Assembly: GCF_029227915.1 (NCBI RefSeq) | Contig: NC_079882.1 | Span: 8,742,001-8,806,000 of the forward strand | Source: Hydractinia symbiolongicarpus | Taxonomy: Eukaryota > Cnidaria > Hydrozoa > Anthoathecata > Hydractiniidae | Reading direction: 5' to 3' | Length of the DNA: 64,000 nucleotides | Shown here: positions 10,500 through 23,345 of the stretch, piece after piece | How positions within the stretch are numbered: the stretch's first letter is position 1 | Layout: every line of letters starts with the position of its first letter | Notes under the pieces: model-generated | Seen by the model: only the letters and a program-made list of their open reading frames with translations | What the model was told of the DNA's origin: nothing | Databases searched by the model: none | Program-made: the position numbers and the translations under genes

Positions 10500-12515
10500 A
10501 TGTTTAGGTCCCATACCTTTCAGAGGCTTTGATATTGGCTATTCTCTCCGCAACAAGTTTGAATTTCTGCGTCAACAAATTGAAGGAAAAGTTGATATTT
10601 TACTTATATCTGAAACAAAATTAGATGAATCTTTTCCGATCTCGCAATTTTCTAGAAAAGGCTATAACCAAGCTGTACGACTTGATCGAGATCGTTATGG
10701 CGAGGGTATTGTGCTTTTTGTTAGGGAGATATACCTTCTGCAGAAAAAAACATCGAATACTTTTGAACTTGCGTAAAAAGAAATGGCTACTTTGCTGCTC
10801 TTATAATCCTAATAAATCCTTATTAAATTCACATTTGGAGGCGTTGACAAGAAGCTTGGACCTTCATTCAACCAAGCATGAAAATATTTTGATTTTAGGA
10901 GATTTCAATGAAGGTTTTGAGGCATCTCCATTAAACTATTTTGTGAAAACTACGGACTTTTAAGTCTTGTAAAAGCCCTGACTTGTTTTAAGAATCCGGG
11001 CAACCCCTCTTGTATTGACTTGATTTTAACTAATTCACCTAGAAGCTTTTAGAATTCTTGCGTGGTGGAGACAGGGCTGTCTGATTTCCATAAGATGACT
11101 GTAACTGTGATGAAGGCCACGTTCACAAAATTACCTCCCAAAGTAATTAACTATAGGGATTCAGAGGGTTTTCAAATGAAAATTATCGAATTGATTTCCT
11201 AAGAGAGTTATCTAAAACTACTCCCCAATTTGATGAAAAAGGTCTGAATGATTTTCTTACTACCGCAAAAACTTTTCTAGATAAACATGCTCCCACTAAG
11301 GAAAGGACTTTGAGAGGCAATCAATCTCCCTTTATAATTAAAGAAATTAGCAAGTCAATTATGAAGAAATCCCACTTGCACAACAGATATCTTAAAATAA
11401 AACAAACAAAAAGGAAATTAAGAGGCTTTACAGAAAACAAGGTAAATTATTGCGTTTCGTTAATAAGGAAAACAAAAAAGAATGTTACAATAATTTGGAT
11501 ATCAACGATGTTACTGACAATAAAAAATTTTGGTACATCGTAAAAAGCTTTCTCTCAGATAGGGTGACTAATTTAGGAAAAATTACACTAGTAGAATAGT
11601 GCCCAGAAATGCCTCCTTGTTATGCTCGAGAAATGGAAAAAGGTTGCTGACAAAGAAGATCACTTTGGAGCTTTGCTTACTGACTTATCAAAAGCTCTTG
11701 ATTGTCTCTCACACGAACTTTTAGTTGCTAAATTAAATGCCTATGGATTTAGTCTGCCATCCGTAAGACTTATCCATGACTATTTATCAAATCATAAACA
11801 GAGAACAGGGGCTAATTCGACTTTAAGTTATTAGCTTGAAATAATTTTCGGCGTACTAGAGGGTTCCTTATTGGTACCTTTGTTCTTTAACAACTTTTTG
11901 TGCGATATGTTTCTTATTACTAGTGATTTTGTGAGTTATGCAGACGATAATACCCCGTATATAACTGCTGAAACTATCAATTCTGTGCTAGCTTCACTAG
12001 ACAAAGCGTCAAAAGCTCTTTTTCAGTGGTTTAGCAGCAACGAAATGAAGGCAAACCCAAATAAAAGCCGTCTTTTACTCGGGAGTAAAGAAACAACTGT
12101 TGTGACTGTCAATAATACTCTCGTTGAAAGTAGTCAATCTGAGAGACTAATTGGAATTAATTTAGATACGAATTTATCTTTTACTTTGCATTTAGAAGAA
12201 ATGTGCAAAAAAGCTTCTCAAAAACTGAACGCAATTGCAAGGATAATACCTGTAATGAGTGTTGAAAAAAGAATAACACTCGTAAATACTTTCTTTAAGT
12301 CCTTGTTCAACTTGCCACCAGTTCTCGTAAGTCTTTGAATTAAGATCTGCATCGGCCTATAATTTCCAATTATTTAGCGAATTTAAAATTCCAAGGGTCC
12401 TAAAATCAAAATTTGGAACGGAAAGTTTAAGCTTTCTTGGTCCAAAACTTTGGGAAACGGTGCCCTCTTCAATTCGCGAGTTAGAAACAATTGGAAGTTT
12501 CAGAAAGAATATTAA
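10500..12515 (+). pseudogene. Decayed LINE (non-LTR retrotransposon): endonuclease plus reverse transcriptase
   Basis: Several frames on the + strand together recall one ORF2. First comes an apurinic endonuclease piece (KVDILLISETKLDESFP, then LILGDFN). A middle part follows with NPGNPSCIDLILTNSPRSF, then reverse-transcriptase blocks (LTDLSKALDCLSHELLVAKL, then VSYADDNTPY with the catalytic YADD, then MKANPNKSRLLLGS), and finally a C-terminal FGTESLSFLGPKLWETVPS. It resembles CR1-like LINEs. At least five frameshifts or stops break it, and the region between about 11580 and 11620 lacks the N-terminal reverse-transcriptase fingers, so it is also internally deleted. It is truncated at the 5' end and non-functional. 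Confidence 0.85.
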
Positions 12516-12519
12516 AACA

Positions 12520-13228
<709 letters not shown>

Positions 13229-14121
13229 CTCCAAATAACTGCCCTTGTCGATTATGTAGAAACTACGTAGAGGGTGTTGGTTTCCTTTAATTTGTTCTGT
13301 TTGGATTACGTAATTGAGTCGCTCTTTAAGTTTTTGTTTCTTAGTATTTAAGCCAGAGTGGCAAAAACAGAAAGCAAAAAAAAGTCGAATCCAGTGAAGT
13401 AACATATGTCATCAAGTCGTCTACTGTTGTTAACCAAAAGATGGCGACTGGTGTAGTGTCTGATCCTCCTGTAGTACACGACAACAAGCAAAAGCCTTGA
13501 TACAAGTTAAAGAATAATGCGCCATTATTTTCGGGTTGTTATTTGATGAAGCTACTTCGAGCCAAAGGAGTCTTCTTGAGTAACGGTAAAAATTAAGACA
13601 GATGTAAGGAACGTATTAAATTCAATTTCTTAGCAGAAACACGAAAACACCAAATGTCATCTTACCCGTCAATGCAGCCATGAATAGCAAAGCCGTACGG
13701 TTTAAGCTTATCGTTTCCATCGATATGCCATAAATAGTTCGGATCCTGAAAAAGACACGACGGGCAACAATGTTCGTGCTCTCATCAGATTTGTCAGTAA
13801 ATAAAAGTTTATAAATCACATACTTCACTAATGCACTCTTGCCTTTTTAAACGACGGTGTTTCCTCCTCTCTACGCCGACGGGGTCTACTTCTTTTAGAA
13901 TTTTTCGCACAGATTCACTTAAACAGAGGGTCAATCAATCCAATTATATATAGAATAACGGTTCTTTAAAAGAGACAAGTACAGCATGTGGAGACTTACG
14001 TGCTTTACCTTTGTCCGTACACAACTGACAACTTTTGGTGCATGGCTCTATAACCTAGATTACATCCATTACCCGATACTTCAAATTAAAATAAATAAAT
14101 AGAGAATATGCATAAAAAATA

Positions 14122-14153
14122 ATGCAGAAAAGGCATACATGCCTTTTCTGCAT
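14122..14153. repeat. Perfect 15-bp inverted repeat (hairpin)
   Basis: ATGCAGAAAAGGCAT and its exact reverse complement are separated by 2 bp (AC). No T-run follows and nothing else marks it as a terminator or an RNA gene. Confidence 0.7.
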
Positions 14154-14166
14154 CATTATTTAAGGC

Positions 14167-14212
14167 AAGAACTAATAATGACCTCAACTAAGAACTAATA
14201 ATGACCTCAATT
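14167..14212. repeat. Tandem duplication, 23-bp unit
   Basis: Two adjacent copies of AAGAACTAATAATGACCTCA plus 3 bp, differing at one position. Confidence 0.75.
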
Positions 14213-14599
14213 ACAGCTCTCACGTCCGCTTAAGTTGCATTTTTCCGTGTCAAGGCATTGGCTCTAAGAATCTTTTCAGTTGTCTCAAACTAAAAGTAAA
14301 ATAACATGTTTTGACCTTTTCTGATAAAGAAATACAAAGGGTGCTAACAAATGCGGAATGAAAAAAACACACCTCAAGCTGATATTATGTCGACCAAATA
14401 AACAATGAAAACCCCAACTCAAAGTAAGTTTTGATATACATCAATCCGAAATTTGTAATAAAACCAGTGCGACAGAATCATAATAACACAAGTGACAATA
14501 TCATTAAATGATCCAGTAACTTACTCGCTGTTTCAACGGCCATCTTGAATGTTTGAATGAGAGGACACAAGATCATGTGGATGAACCATGCTCAGCCAT

Positions 14600-14744
14600 G
14601 TGCACATATTAATATTTTGTGCACATAATAATATTATGTGCACATAATAAAATTATGTGCACAAAATAAAATTAAGTCGACATAATAATATTATATGCAC
14701 AAAATAAAATTATGTGCGCAAAATATTATTTTGTGCACATAATT
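14600..14744. repeat. 19-bp satellite with palindromic GTGCAC cores
   Basis: Seven and a half units of a 19-bp repeat with consensus GTGCACATAATAATATTAT. GTGCAC and ATAATATTAT are each self-complementary, so every unit can form alternating hairpins. Variants carry GTCGAC, ATGCAC or GTGCGC. Confidence 0.85.
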
Positions 14745-15042
14745 CACGGAGAATATAATTAAAAAAAAAAATTACCATGGCCGTAATATGCTTCCATAAT
14801 TGAGGGGGAGGGGGGCGAATTCCGGTCCCCCCTCCCCCGGTCATAATATGTTCGAAAACCCCCGGACTGAATAGGGTTAAACAACATTGAGTCTCAGCCA
14901 AAATTGTGTGTTGTTAAAAAAAAATTAGAAAACATGAAAAATGTGCACATGTTCACATTTCATCAGACGAAGGAATATCAACAAAATGTACTTATACGTA
15001 TTATTATCAACCCAAACAATGTTTGTCTTACTTATTGACTCC

Positions 15043-15183
15043 TAAATTGTCGTTGGCCTTAATTGTCGCCTCCTAAAATTGTCATCGGCCCTAATTGTCG
15101 CCACCCAAAATTGTCGTCGGTCTTATTTGTCGCCTCCTATAATTGTCGTTGGCCTTAATTGTCGCCTCCCTAATTTGTCGTCG
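15043..15183. repeat. 32-bp minisatellite
   Basis: About 4.4 units alternating AATTGTCGTTGGCCTT and AATTGTCGCCTCCTA. The two halves share AATTGTCG, so the unit is itself a decayed 16-bp dimer. Confidence 0.8.
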
Positions 15184-16395
15184 ACTCACTACCTCCTGAA
15201 GTTTTTGTCACTTTAGAATTCGCTTAGTCAATGAAATCATATCTCATTTGCTAATTCGTGTGTATGTAGCACGACATTCTTCTCACACACAGACAGACGA
15301 GGCGGTACGAGTTTAGTATGCTTTGTGTATACTGACCTTATGCTATCCATTTATAATAGACTTTTTTAATACGTTTGCCAAAAAGTAGAGCTTAGCATCA
15401 AAATAATATCAAAGTGGAATGCTCTTTAAGATCGACACTAAGGAGGAGTAAACGAACAAGTGACGATAAAGCAAAATGGCGTTAACTTTTAGCAGTTACC
15501 TATAATAATATAATAATATAATATGACAAACCAGGTTATAAAATAGTACTAGACTACCTAAAAATTGAAACCAGACCTCTTGGCACCAGACCTCTTGCTA
15601 GGTAGGTTATAAAAAAGTGTGGTTAATGACAAAAGAAAGAATTTTGACTACACGAAAGGCATATCTGTGCAAGACTAAAAGATGTTACAAATCACGTGTT
15701 TCATTTTACCACGAAATCTCAATTCTGGGAACGACTGTGTGGGAGAACAAGTAAGGAAAAAAAATGCACTTACCCGCAGAGATTACTTTCCTCTATAATC
15801 ATTTTTTACGAAATGCATTCCGATTAGAAATACCTGGAAAAATTAAGATAGGATGAGAACTGTAAATTATTGTAACATAGGAAAAAATAGAGGAAATGAT
15901 AAGTGCAGTCCAGAAAAAATACTTCTATTTTGAAGTATAATTTATTTTAATATCACTTTTTAATGTTAAAAAAAGATAGTTATATTAGTATTTCTAGCGT
16001 CGTTTAAATAAAATTTTCGCGTAAATATATTGTTTTGTTGTATTCAAAATAATAATGAAGAACAATGGATGTTTCATAACAAGGAACAAATAAATTATTC
16101 AAGACGAATCATTTGGAAAATTTTCACACTTTCGGCGTGCATAGAGATCCGCAAATGTTAATATGACTTGGATAAGTGAAAGAATAAGCAAGGGGAATAT
16201 ATTCCAGCAGGTAATAAATTGCTGGTATCATATTTTTTGACTTTTTGAGGTGTTTTTTTATTATTGTTTTTTTTTATTGTCTATCAGTTACTATCTGCCA
16301 GCGCAGTTAAAAGTTTGACTGTAAAAATTAAAAAAAAATTTTTTTCTAACTCTCCACAGTGGTTGCCATTTTTTAAAACTATCTTCTGACTTTCA

Positions 16396-16970
16396 AATAA
16401 GCGCCGCCCTCGTATGACAACCACTGACAACCTCATCCCTAGGAGTTCTTGCCTTTTTGACATCGATGCAGGCGCCGAAAAAACTTGTTAACCGTGAAGT
16501 AAGCGCTAGCAACTTTGTCATCAGGCAACAAACCCTGGGGACGAGGGTATCACACTGAACGAAACATGATTTTAAAGTAGGTTTTTGAGGATAAGTTGGA
16601 GGGATTTTAAAGAGAAAACGCTTTGATTATTGTTAACTAATGTATGACCATATTTTCTTGTAAGAAAACTGTACTTCTTTTTTTGTCTCCAATTCTTTAT
16701 GGACAACATCAGCGAGAAGAAACCTTTTGGTTAGACAAGTGAACATTGCTGGCACGATCAATCGATCCTCTCATTTTTTTTCCTGTTCACATTCGCACAT
16801 ATTTCATTTGAATCATCAGCTTTAACAAAGTTTTACTTTTTGAATCATCAGCTTCCATTACTAAATAAGCGCCACCCTCGACTAAGCACTGCTCTAGATT
16901 AGGCGCCGCCCGCTATTAAGCGCCACACTAAAAATCTTAAGTTTTAAATAAGCGCCGCGGCGCTCAATCA
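16396..16970. repeat. Dispersed repeat fragments (AAATAAGCGCC and CCTCGT/CCAGG families)
   Basis: AAATAAGCGCCGCCCTCG occurs at 16396, and variants (AAATAAGCGCCACCCTCG, AAATAAGCGCCGCGGCG) occur at 16864-16970. Between them, a block (CATCCCTAGGAGTT, then AAGTAAGCGCTAG, then GGCAACAAACCCTGGGGACG) repeats part of the element at 6717-7173. Boundaries are not resolved. Confidence 0.4.
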
Positions 16971-17072
16971 AGGATTTATGGGAATTAAAGATGCTGTGTT
17001 TATTGTGAGTGACACATAACTCCAGTGTTCGCCATTTGATCTTTTTTAGCAACATTATTGTTTATTGTAGAT

Positions 17073-18505
17073 ATGATGAATAACTTTACAAACACCACAA
17101 CACAAAACTCTCTAGAAGACACTAAAAGAATCCTTGGCAGTTTCCTTCTCGTCTTGTCTCTCTTTGGTTTGGTAACATACATCATATTCATCGTGCTCGT
17201 GTTCACAAGAAAACGCTTCCATCAGCAATCATTTTTCGTCATTGCCGGCTGGCTTGGTATCGCGGATTGCATCTGTTTAATTTTAATGATTGGTTACGCT
17301 TCGCCGTGTATAATATTACAAGCAAGTCTAAGCAGCAGCAGGGTCATTGGTGGTATCCTCAACATAGGTTGGTTCAGCGGATTGCCCTTAATTACTTTAC
17401 TAGCAGGAAATAGATATTTTTGCATTTGTGATCGGGAAAGATTTAGAAAAATTTTTACATCACAAAACACAGGATATTTATGTCTGGGATCATGGCTGTT
17501 TGGTGCAGCCTATTCCATTCCAACATTCTTTTCCTGCTGTTCTCTCAAATTTGACTCCACTATCATGTCCTGGAGTTGGAAGGCAAATCAGGATAAAACA
17601 ATTTATCTTGACTATGCAGAACTAGTCATGGTTGTATTGACGTTCATAATAATCTATGTGTTCAATGCATGTGTCTTAAGGTACGTGTGAGAAACATTTG
17701 TTGTTTTCTATGTTGCTTCTTAAGTACTAGGCAGCAGTCGCGACAACCGTGTTGGTCAAACCTCTGCAGAAAAAAAGTAAAATATTCAGATTAATTTTGG
17801 CGCGTTCTAGCAAAAACTGGCTTGTGAGCGAAATGTAGTCCAGAAATTGCACGCAAATTCTGTTGGGGGATTGATACATGATTGATACATGCAGAGATGC
17901 ATTTGAAATCATCTATACAAAAATACTCTAAGCATTATTATTTCACTTTTTATTTGTGGGGTATTTGAACTTGCGCAAAGATTAATACGCACAAAATACG
18001 TTCATATCGCTATTGCAAATTGTAACATATATTCATCACTAAAATATGTTTACTGTCTGGTGTTACAGACTTTGCATAGAAAACAATTTATTTTAGAAAA
18101 ATCCATCAAGTTGGTGCCCAAATGAGATTCAGCATGATTCGCGAACAAAGGCGACTTTTTTATGAGAAAAAAATCTTCTTTCAGTTTCTTATTACCTCAT
18201 CATGGCTACTTATTTTCGACGTTCCGTTCGTAGCCATTGGATATATGTCGAGCGTGACGTATAAATTTGGCATCTTCGTTACCATGGCTTACGTGGTCAA
18301 CTGTTCTATTAACGGATGGGTATACTTGTTTATGAATAAAACTGTTCAAGCGGAAATTAAAAGAAGCCTTTATAAGAGGGCGCCTGTTAGTCCAATCAAA
18401 AGCGTGACTTCAACTCGAATCTCTATCATCACATGGAAAAAACATACCGTGGAAATGAAGAGTTATTCGAAAGATAATTACGTAATACATGATCAGAATA
18501 AGTAA
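17073..18505 (+). CDS. Rhodopsin-like GPCR, Srx-like serpentine receptor (paralogue 2)
   Basis: Exons 17073-17680 and 18097-18505 join as AG|A (Arg) into a 338-residue seven-helix receptor, the paralogue of the gene at 8.5 kb with the intron at the same position and phase. An acceptor (TTTATTGTAG, ending at 17070) lies just before two consecutive ATGs. The N-terminus has NFTNTTT glycosylation sites. Helices 1-5 are in exon 1 with NRYFCICDRERFRKIF after helix 3; exon 2 holds WLLIFDVPF (helix 6) and NGWVYLFMNKT (helix 7), and a longer, Ser/Thr/Lys-rich cytoplasmic tail that could be phosphorylated. A block of exon 1 is almost identical in DNA to paralogue 1 while exon 2 is clearly diverged. The ligand is unknown. 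Confidence 0.75.
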
Positions 18506-21500
18506 TATAGATTGAGGAAGCCAGCGTATAATTGAGTTGGAATTCCATTTTGAAGTCATGTGAAATGTAGGGCCAACGTAAGTGTAACCTAAAAGGAAAG
18601 CAAGACAAGTATAAAATATGTTGGGAACTATTCTTATTAATCTGTAATATAGTTATTTAAAAGCATTAAAGAATTCATTAGACCGACACAAAGCTGTTTT
18701 AATACACAAAGGTTTAGGCTTCACCACTTTGCCAAATACTTTCTGTTAAAAGCAAGTTATCAGCGTTCCCAGGGTATTTTTGATGGATGTTAAAGTCGCT
18801 AGATTAAGCAGCATCCTTGTATCCAGCTTGGATAGATATCGAATCGCAAGATATCGAAATGCGCGACTCTCTCCTTCTCTTCATGCGTAAATACTGTTGT
18901 AAAAACCACATTTCTTTCCGCGAAAAAAGGATTTGAGGACAGGAAATATCATTTTTTTATGGTATTAGCCTAATAATTTGATGGACAATGATATTGTGTT
19001 TATAATTCTATAATCTCACAAAAATCTCAAGCATGTTTGCGGTATTGAACTAAAAAGAGTATTGTTTAGAAGGCTGGTGGCCAACGACCGCACCCTTGTC
19101 ACATTTGAGACCTACAAGACGGCACATAAGCCTTTGCCATGATGTTGTGGTTTGCCTATGAGACAGAATGCTGGAATGCTGAAAACATTTGTTGTTATTT
19201 TGTTCGGTTCAGGTTGTGAAGACATTTGGTTTTTTTTTAATTTTTCTGGAGATAAAGCATTTTTTTTGTAGTCTTCCCAGCGTTGTGCTATCCATTCGAA
19301 TACTGATTTGACCATTTTTTATTTGCTCGAGTTAAGTTTGTGTAGAGATTCCCCAATTTTGCCGGAAAAGGAGTCTTTTTGCCAGTGTCTTTTTGCTGTT
19401 GTTGTTTCTTGTTTCATAAGAAAAAATTTATACGAACACGGGCCCTAGATGATAACATAAATCATAAGTTTCAAAAGTAACAACAACCCGAGTTTAAATT
19501 TTTTTCATAAAAATAAGATAAATCCAGGATATGAGTTTAAGCTACCAATATTTGTTTGGTTGCGATCTCTCACCTACGATACCCGAGAAAGTATTTATAT
19601 TGGCGCGAATGTTCATAATTTTAAAGCTGCATCAGCAACAAAACATCCAATTTTCTCGTATAAACCCAAATTCCAGAGAAATTCCAGAAAAAGTTTCATA
19701 AAAAGAACAAATTACTCTCTCAGATCTCTCAGAAATGAAAATGTCTCACTCAGTAAATCTAAAACACAAAAGAAAACATTCACCAATACAACTTTCGTAA
19801 AAATATCAATAAAATTTTTGATTAAATTTAAAGATTACGCTGGTCATTTGAACAGTGTCCACCTTGTCCCCGGGTCTCGTGGTGGTTCCTGAGCCGTCAT
19901 TACGTAGCGGCGAACAATGTAATCAAATTCATCAAACAGGCGAAATGGCGTGGGAACGAGGTTAAAACATTGCTACAGTAAGAATACAATATTTTCGTTC
20001 AGGCTCATTCCGAGAGAGCTTCTTTTTTGATTCCTGAAATGCATGCTAGCGCTAAAAAATACACCATTAGCTTGAACTGAAGCTTTCAACTTGAAAGATG
20101 ATTTAAAGATTGTAGACAGAAAGCCTTTCGTTATGTTTGCCCGAGAGGTAATCCGCTAGGTTTTAACGGAATGTCTAACCTGATCGTGAATTTCAACGTT
20201 AAAGCAACCATAAATATTTCAAGGTTTTTCTCAAAATAACGTCGAATTTAGCCTAAAATGAGATTATCGTTCAAATTAAAGCGATTTGTTCAAGCGTTGG
20301 GGCAACATTTACCAGGAGAAGGTGCAATCTTGGCAATGAAAAATGCATACAAGTTTTTTGTAATTTTCCTTGACAGACAACATTATCTATCTATGTTGGT
20401 GGCCCGTGGAAAAATTCACAGGTTCGCCCGTCCCTTTTATACGGATTGCGTGTGTCTTGCTGCTTGTGGTAACATCTTGCGTGACAGACAGATGAATGCC
20501 GGTTTATTATCTATCTTTATTACATATCAGGGGTTACTAGAAACTCAAAAAAAAATTAAAATCTAACAATTATCTAGCCTTTGATTTCCTTTTCTCGAGT
20601 AAAAAGTTCGAGTTATCGGAAGAAATTAGCTTAAAAGAGGTACGAAAAATGGGTCAAGTTAACGAATGTTCGAGTTATCCATAGTTTAAAAAACGGCGTT
20701 TTTTATTAGAAAGTATTAAAGAAAGTTCAAGGGACCCAAGAGAATGGTTTGAGATAATAAATATTCGAGTTACCGGTATCATTGTGGATAACTGTACCAT
20801 TAACACACTATCGGACATAAACGCAATATTAAAAAAACATGTTATCAAATGAGTAACACAATATCGAATCAGTGCAATCTCTTTAAAAATTCAGTATTCA
20901 GTGACGTCGGAAGTAGCTACGATTTCGTTGCAGCATGTTGACTTACGAACAATTTTATAGAAACACGAGTCTCAGATTTCAAATATAGGAACAGAATTCA
21001 TAAGAGCCTCAAGGTTTATCGACAAAGAAGCCTATTTTTTTTTATATAAACACAAACTTCAGACCTCAGATGAATTTGAACAAAAAAATTCAAAAAAATC
21101 AATGAAGAAGAAAAAAACGATGCTGTGTTTTTAAGAATAAAATAAACATAAATCGGGCCTGAGAAATAAAAACAGCCAGCCTTGGGTAAGAAACGTGTTT
21201 TGAAAGGTAGGAGAAGGGTAATTTTTAGTTCGAATTTTCTTGATTTATACCAGATTTATTCGACTTTGTTGCTTAGTATCATCTCTGAAGATTTTGCAGG
21301 ACAGCCACCTAGTATTTTTGAAAAACACTGGTAAATGAGGATCCTTGTGTCCAAAATGTATGTATCACGTATACATCGACATTCCCTGGCTAATTTTCCT
21401 CACATAATTTTGGTTGACCTCAACCTCGTTCTCAGAGCTTCTTTTTGAGTTTCTAATAAGCGAGCTGGTGCGAAAAGAAGTACTTCTTTTACGCTACCCA

Positions 21501-21593
21501 AATATCCATCCGTTCCTGAGAAAAATGTGGCAGAGAGGATTCACGCACTACTGTATTAAATTCTCGAGGGCGTAGGGCGCTGGCACCTTTCCC
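18506..21593. other. Intergenic, no recognised gene
   Basis: AT-rich sequence. Open frames at 19560-19892 and 20258-20566 show no homology, and the second overlaps a Helitron-like copy. A CCTCGT-family fragment lies near 19862-19965 (CTTGTCCCCGGG ... GGGAACGAGG), and another single end lies near 21421. Nothing else is supported. Confidence 0.4.
20398..20515 (-). mobile_element. Decayed Helitron-like copy
   Basis: In + orientation it reads GGCCCGTGGAAAAATTCACAGG, then TTCGCCCGTCCCTTTTATAC, then TCTTGCGTGACAGACAGATG. This is the reverse complement of the family's 3' half with hairpin and microsatellite stub. The terminal CTAG is lost. Confidence 0.5.
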
Positions 21594-21597
21594 GGGC

Positions 21598-21785
21598 AAC
21601 GACTTCATTTAGCACCGGGCTAAGTGGTCCCGACACACGACGTACAACATAACTAACAACCTTCATACTTTATCGACATAAAAAGCCGACAGACGTCCAG
21701 TCATACTTCTCCAACCAAATGGACCCGACAAATGAAACCGCATTATCCGACATCCTCTCTATATAACAAATACATATTTTTTCTG
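21598..21785 (+). repeat. Left terminal inverted repeat, unique part
   Basis: About 188 bp, starting AACGACTTCATTTAGC and running into TCTATATAACAAATACATAT, where the satellite begins. One mismatch was seen against the right arm (GACAAATGAAACC versus GACAAATAAAACC). Confidence 0.85.
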
Positions 21786-23345
21786 TCGATGGTCATACCA
21801 ACGTAATATCGCATAATACTGCATAATACCTTCACAATACTCTCTGTCGCTACATAACAAATACATATTTTTTCTGTCAATAATCCATAACCAACGTAAT
21901 ATCGCATAATACTGCATAATACTGCATAATACCTTCATAATTCATAAAAAACACATAAATTTTCTGTCGATGGCCATACCAACGTAATATCGCATAATAC
22001 TGCATAATACTGCATAATACCTTCATAATTCATAAAAAATACATAAATTTTCTGTCGATGGCCATACCAACGTAATATCGCATAATACTGCATAATACTG
22101 CATAATACCTTCATAATTCATAAAAAATACATAAATTTTCTGTCGATGGCCATACCAACGTAATATCGCATAATACTGCATAATACCTTCATAATACTCT
22201 CTGTCGTTACATAAAAAATACATATTTTTTCTGTCGATGGCCATACCAACGTAATATCGCATAATACTGCATAATACTGCATAATACCTTCATAATTCAA
22301 AAAAAGTACATAAATTTTCTGTCGATGGCCATAACAACGTAATATCGCATAATACTGCATAATACCTTCACAATACTCTCTGTCGCTACATAACAAATAC
22401 ATATTTTTTCTGTCAATAATCCATAACCAACGTAATATCGCATAATACTGCATAATACTGCATAATACCTTCATAATTCATAAAAAACACATAAATTTTC
22501 TGTCGATGGCCATACCAACGTAATATCGCATAATACTGCATAATACCTTCATAATACTCTCTGTCGTTACATAAAAAATACATATTTTTTCTGTCGATGG
22601 CCATACCAACGTAATATCGCATAATACTGCATAATACTGCATAATACCTTCATAATTCAAAAAAAGTACATAAATTTTCTGTCGATGGCCATAACAACGT
22701 AATATCGCATAATACTGCATAATACTGCATAATACCTTCATAATTCATAAAAATACATAAATTTTCTGTCGATGGCCATACCAACGTAATATCGCATAAT
22801 ACTGCATAATACTGCATAATACCTTCATAATTCATAAAAAATACATAAATTTTCTGTCGATGGCCATACCAACGTAATATCGCATAATACTGCATAATAC
22901 CTTCATAATACTCTCTGTCGTTCCATAAAAAATACATATTTTTTCTGTCGATGGCCATACCAACGTAATATCGCATAATACTGCATAATACTGCATAATA
23001 CCTTCATAATTCATAAAAAATACATAAATTTTCTGTCGATGGCCATACCAACGTAATATCGCATAATACTGCATAATACCTTCATAATACTCTCTATCGT
23101 TCCATAAAAAATACAAATTTTTTTTGTCGATGGCCATACCAACGTAATATCGCATAATACTGCATAATACAGCATAATACCTTCATAATACTCTCAATCG
23201 TTCCATAACAATATTATATTTTTCTGTCAATAATCCATAACCAACGTAATATCGCATAATATTGCATGTTACCCTTATAATACTCTCAATCGCTACATAA
23301 CAAATGCATTTTTTTGTAGATAGGCTATAACCAACGTAATATGCC
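21770..23345 (-). repeat. Left satellite array (about 78-89 bp units)
   Basis: Roughly eighteen units, each containing CATAATACTGCATAATACC, CTGTCGATGGCCATACCAAC and GTAATATCG. Units differ by one or two copies of the 10-bp step CATAATACTG and by two alternative spacers (TTCATAATTCATAAAAA or CTCTCTGTCGTTACATAAAA). No stop codons occur in any minus-strand frame of a typical unit, which creates long spurious ORFs. The innermost units are diverged. Confidence 0.9.

Larger units (their letters stand above)
13229..17072. other. Intergenic between the GPCR paralogues, satellites and repeats
   Basis: No gene is recognised. It contains a near-perfect hairpin (14122-14153), a 23-bp tandem duplication (14167-14212), a 19-bp satellite, a 32-bp satellite, TAATAATA tracts near 15505-15530, a CCTCGT/CCAGG-type repeat near 16424-16560, and several AAATAAGCGCC-type motifs at 16396-16410 and 16864-16970. 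Confidence 0.5.

Noticed and set aside
19560-19892. 110-residue ORF
   Set aside because: Ser/Lys/Thr-rich translation of AT-rich DNA with no motif; the 3' end lies in a dispersed repeat.
21780-23340. Overlapping minus-strand ORFs (MKVLCSIMQYY and MRYYVGMAIDRK types)
   Set aside because: They are translations of the left satellite array, in several frames at once, with no start context or conserved protein.
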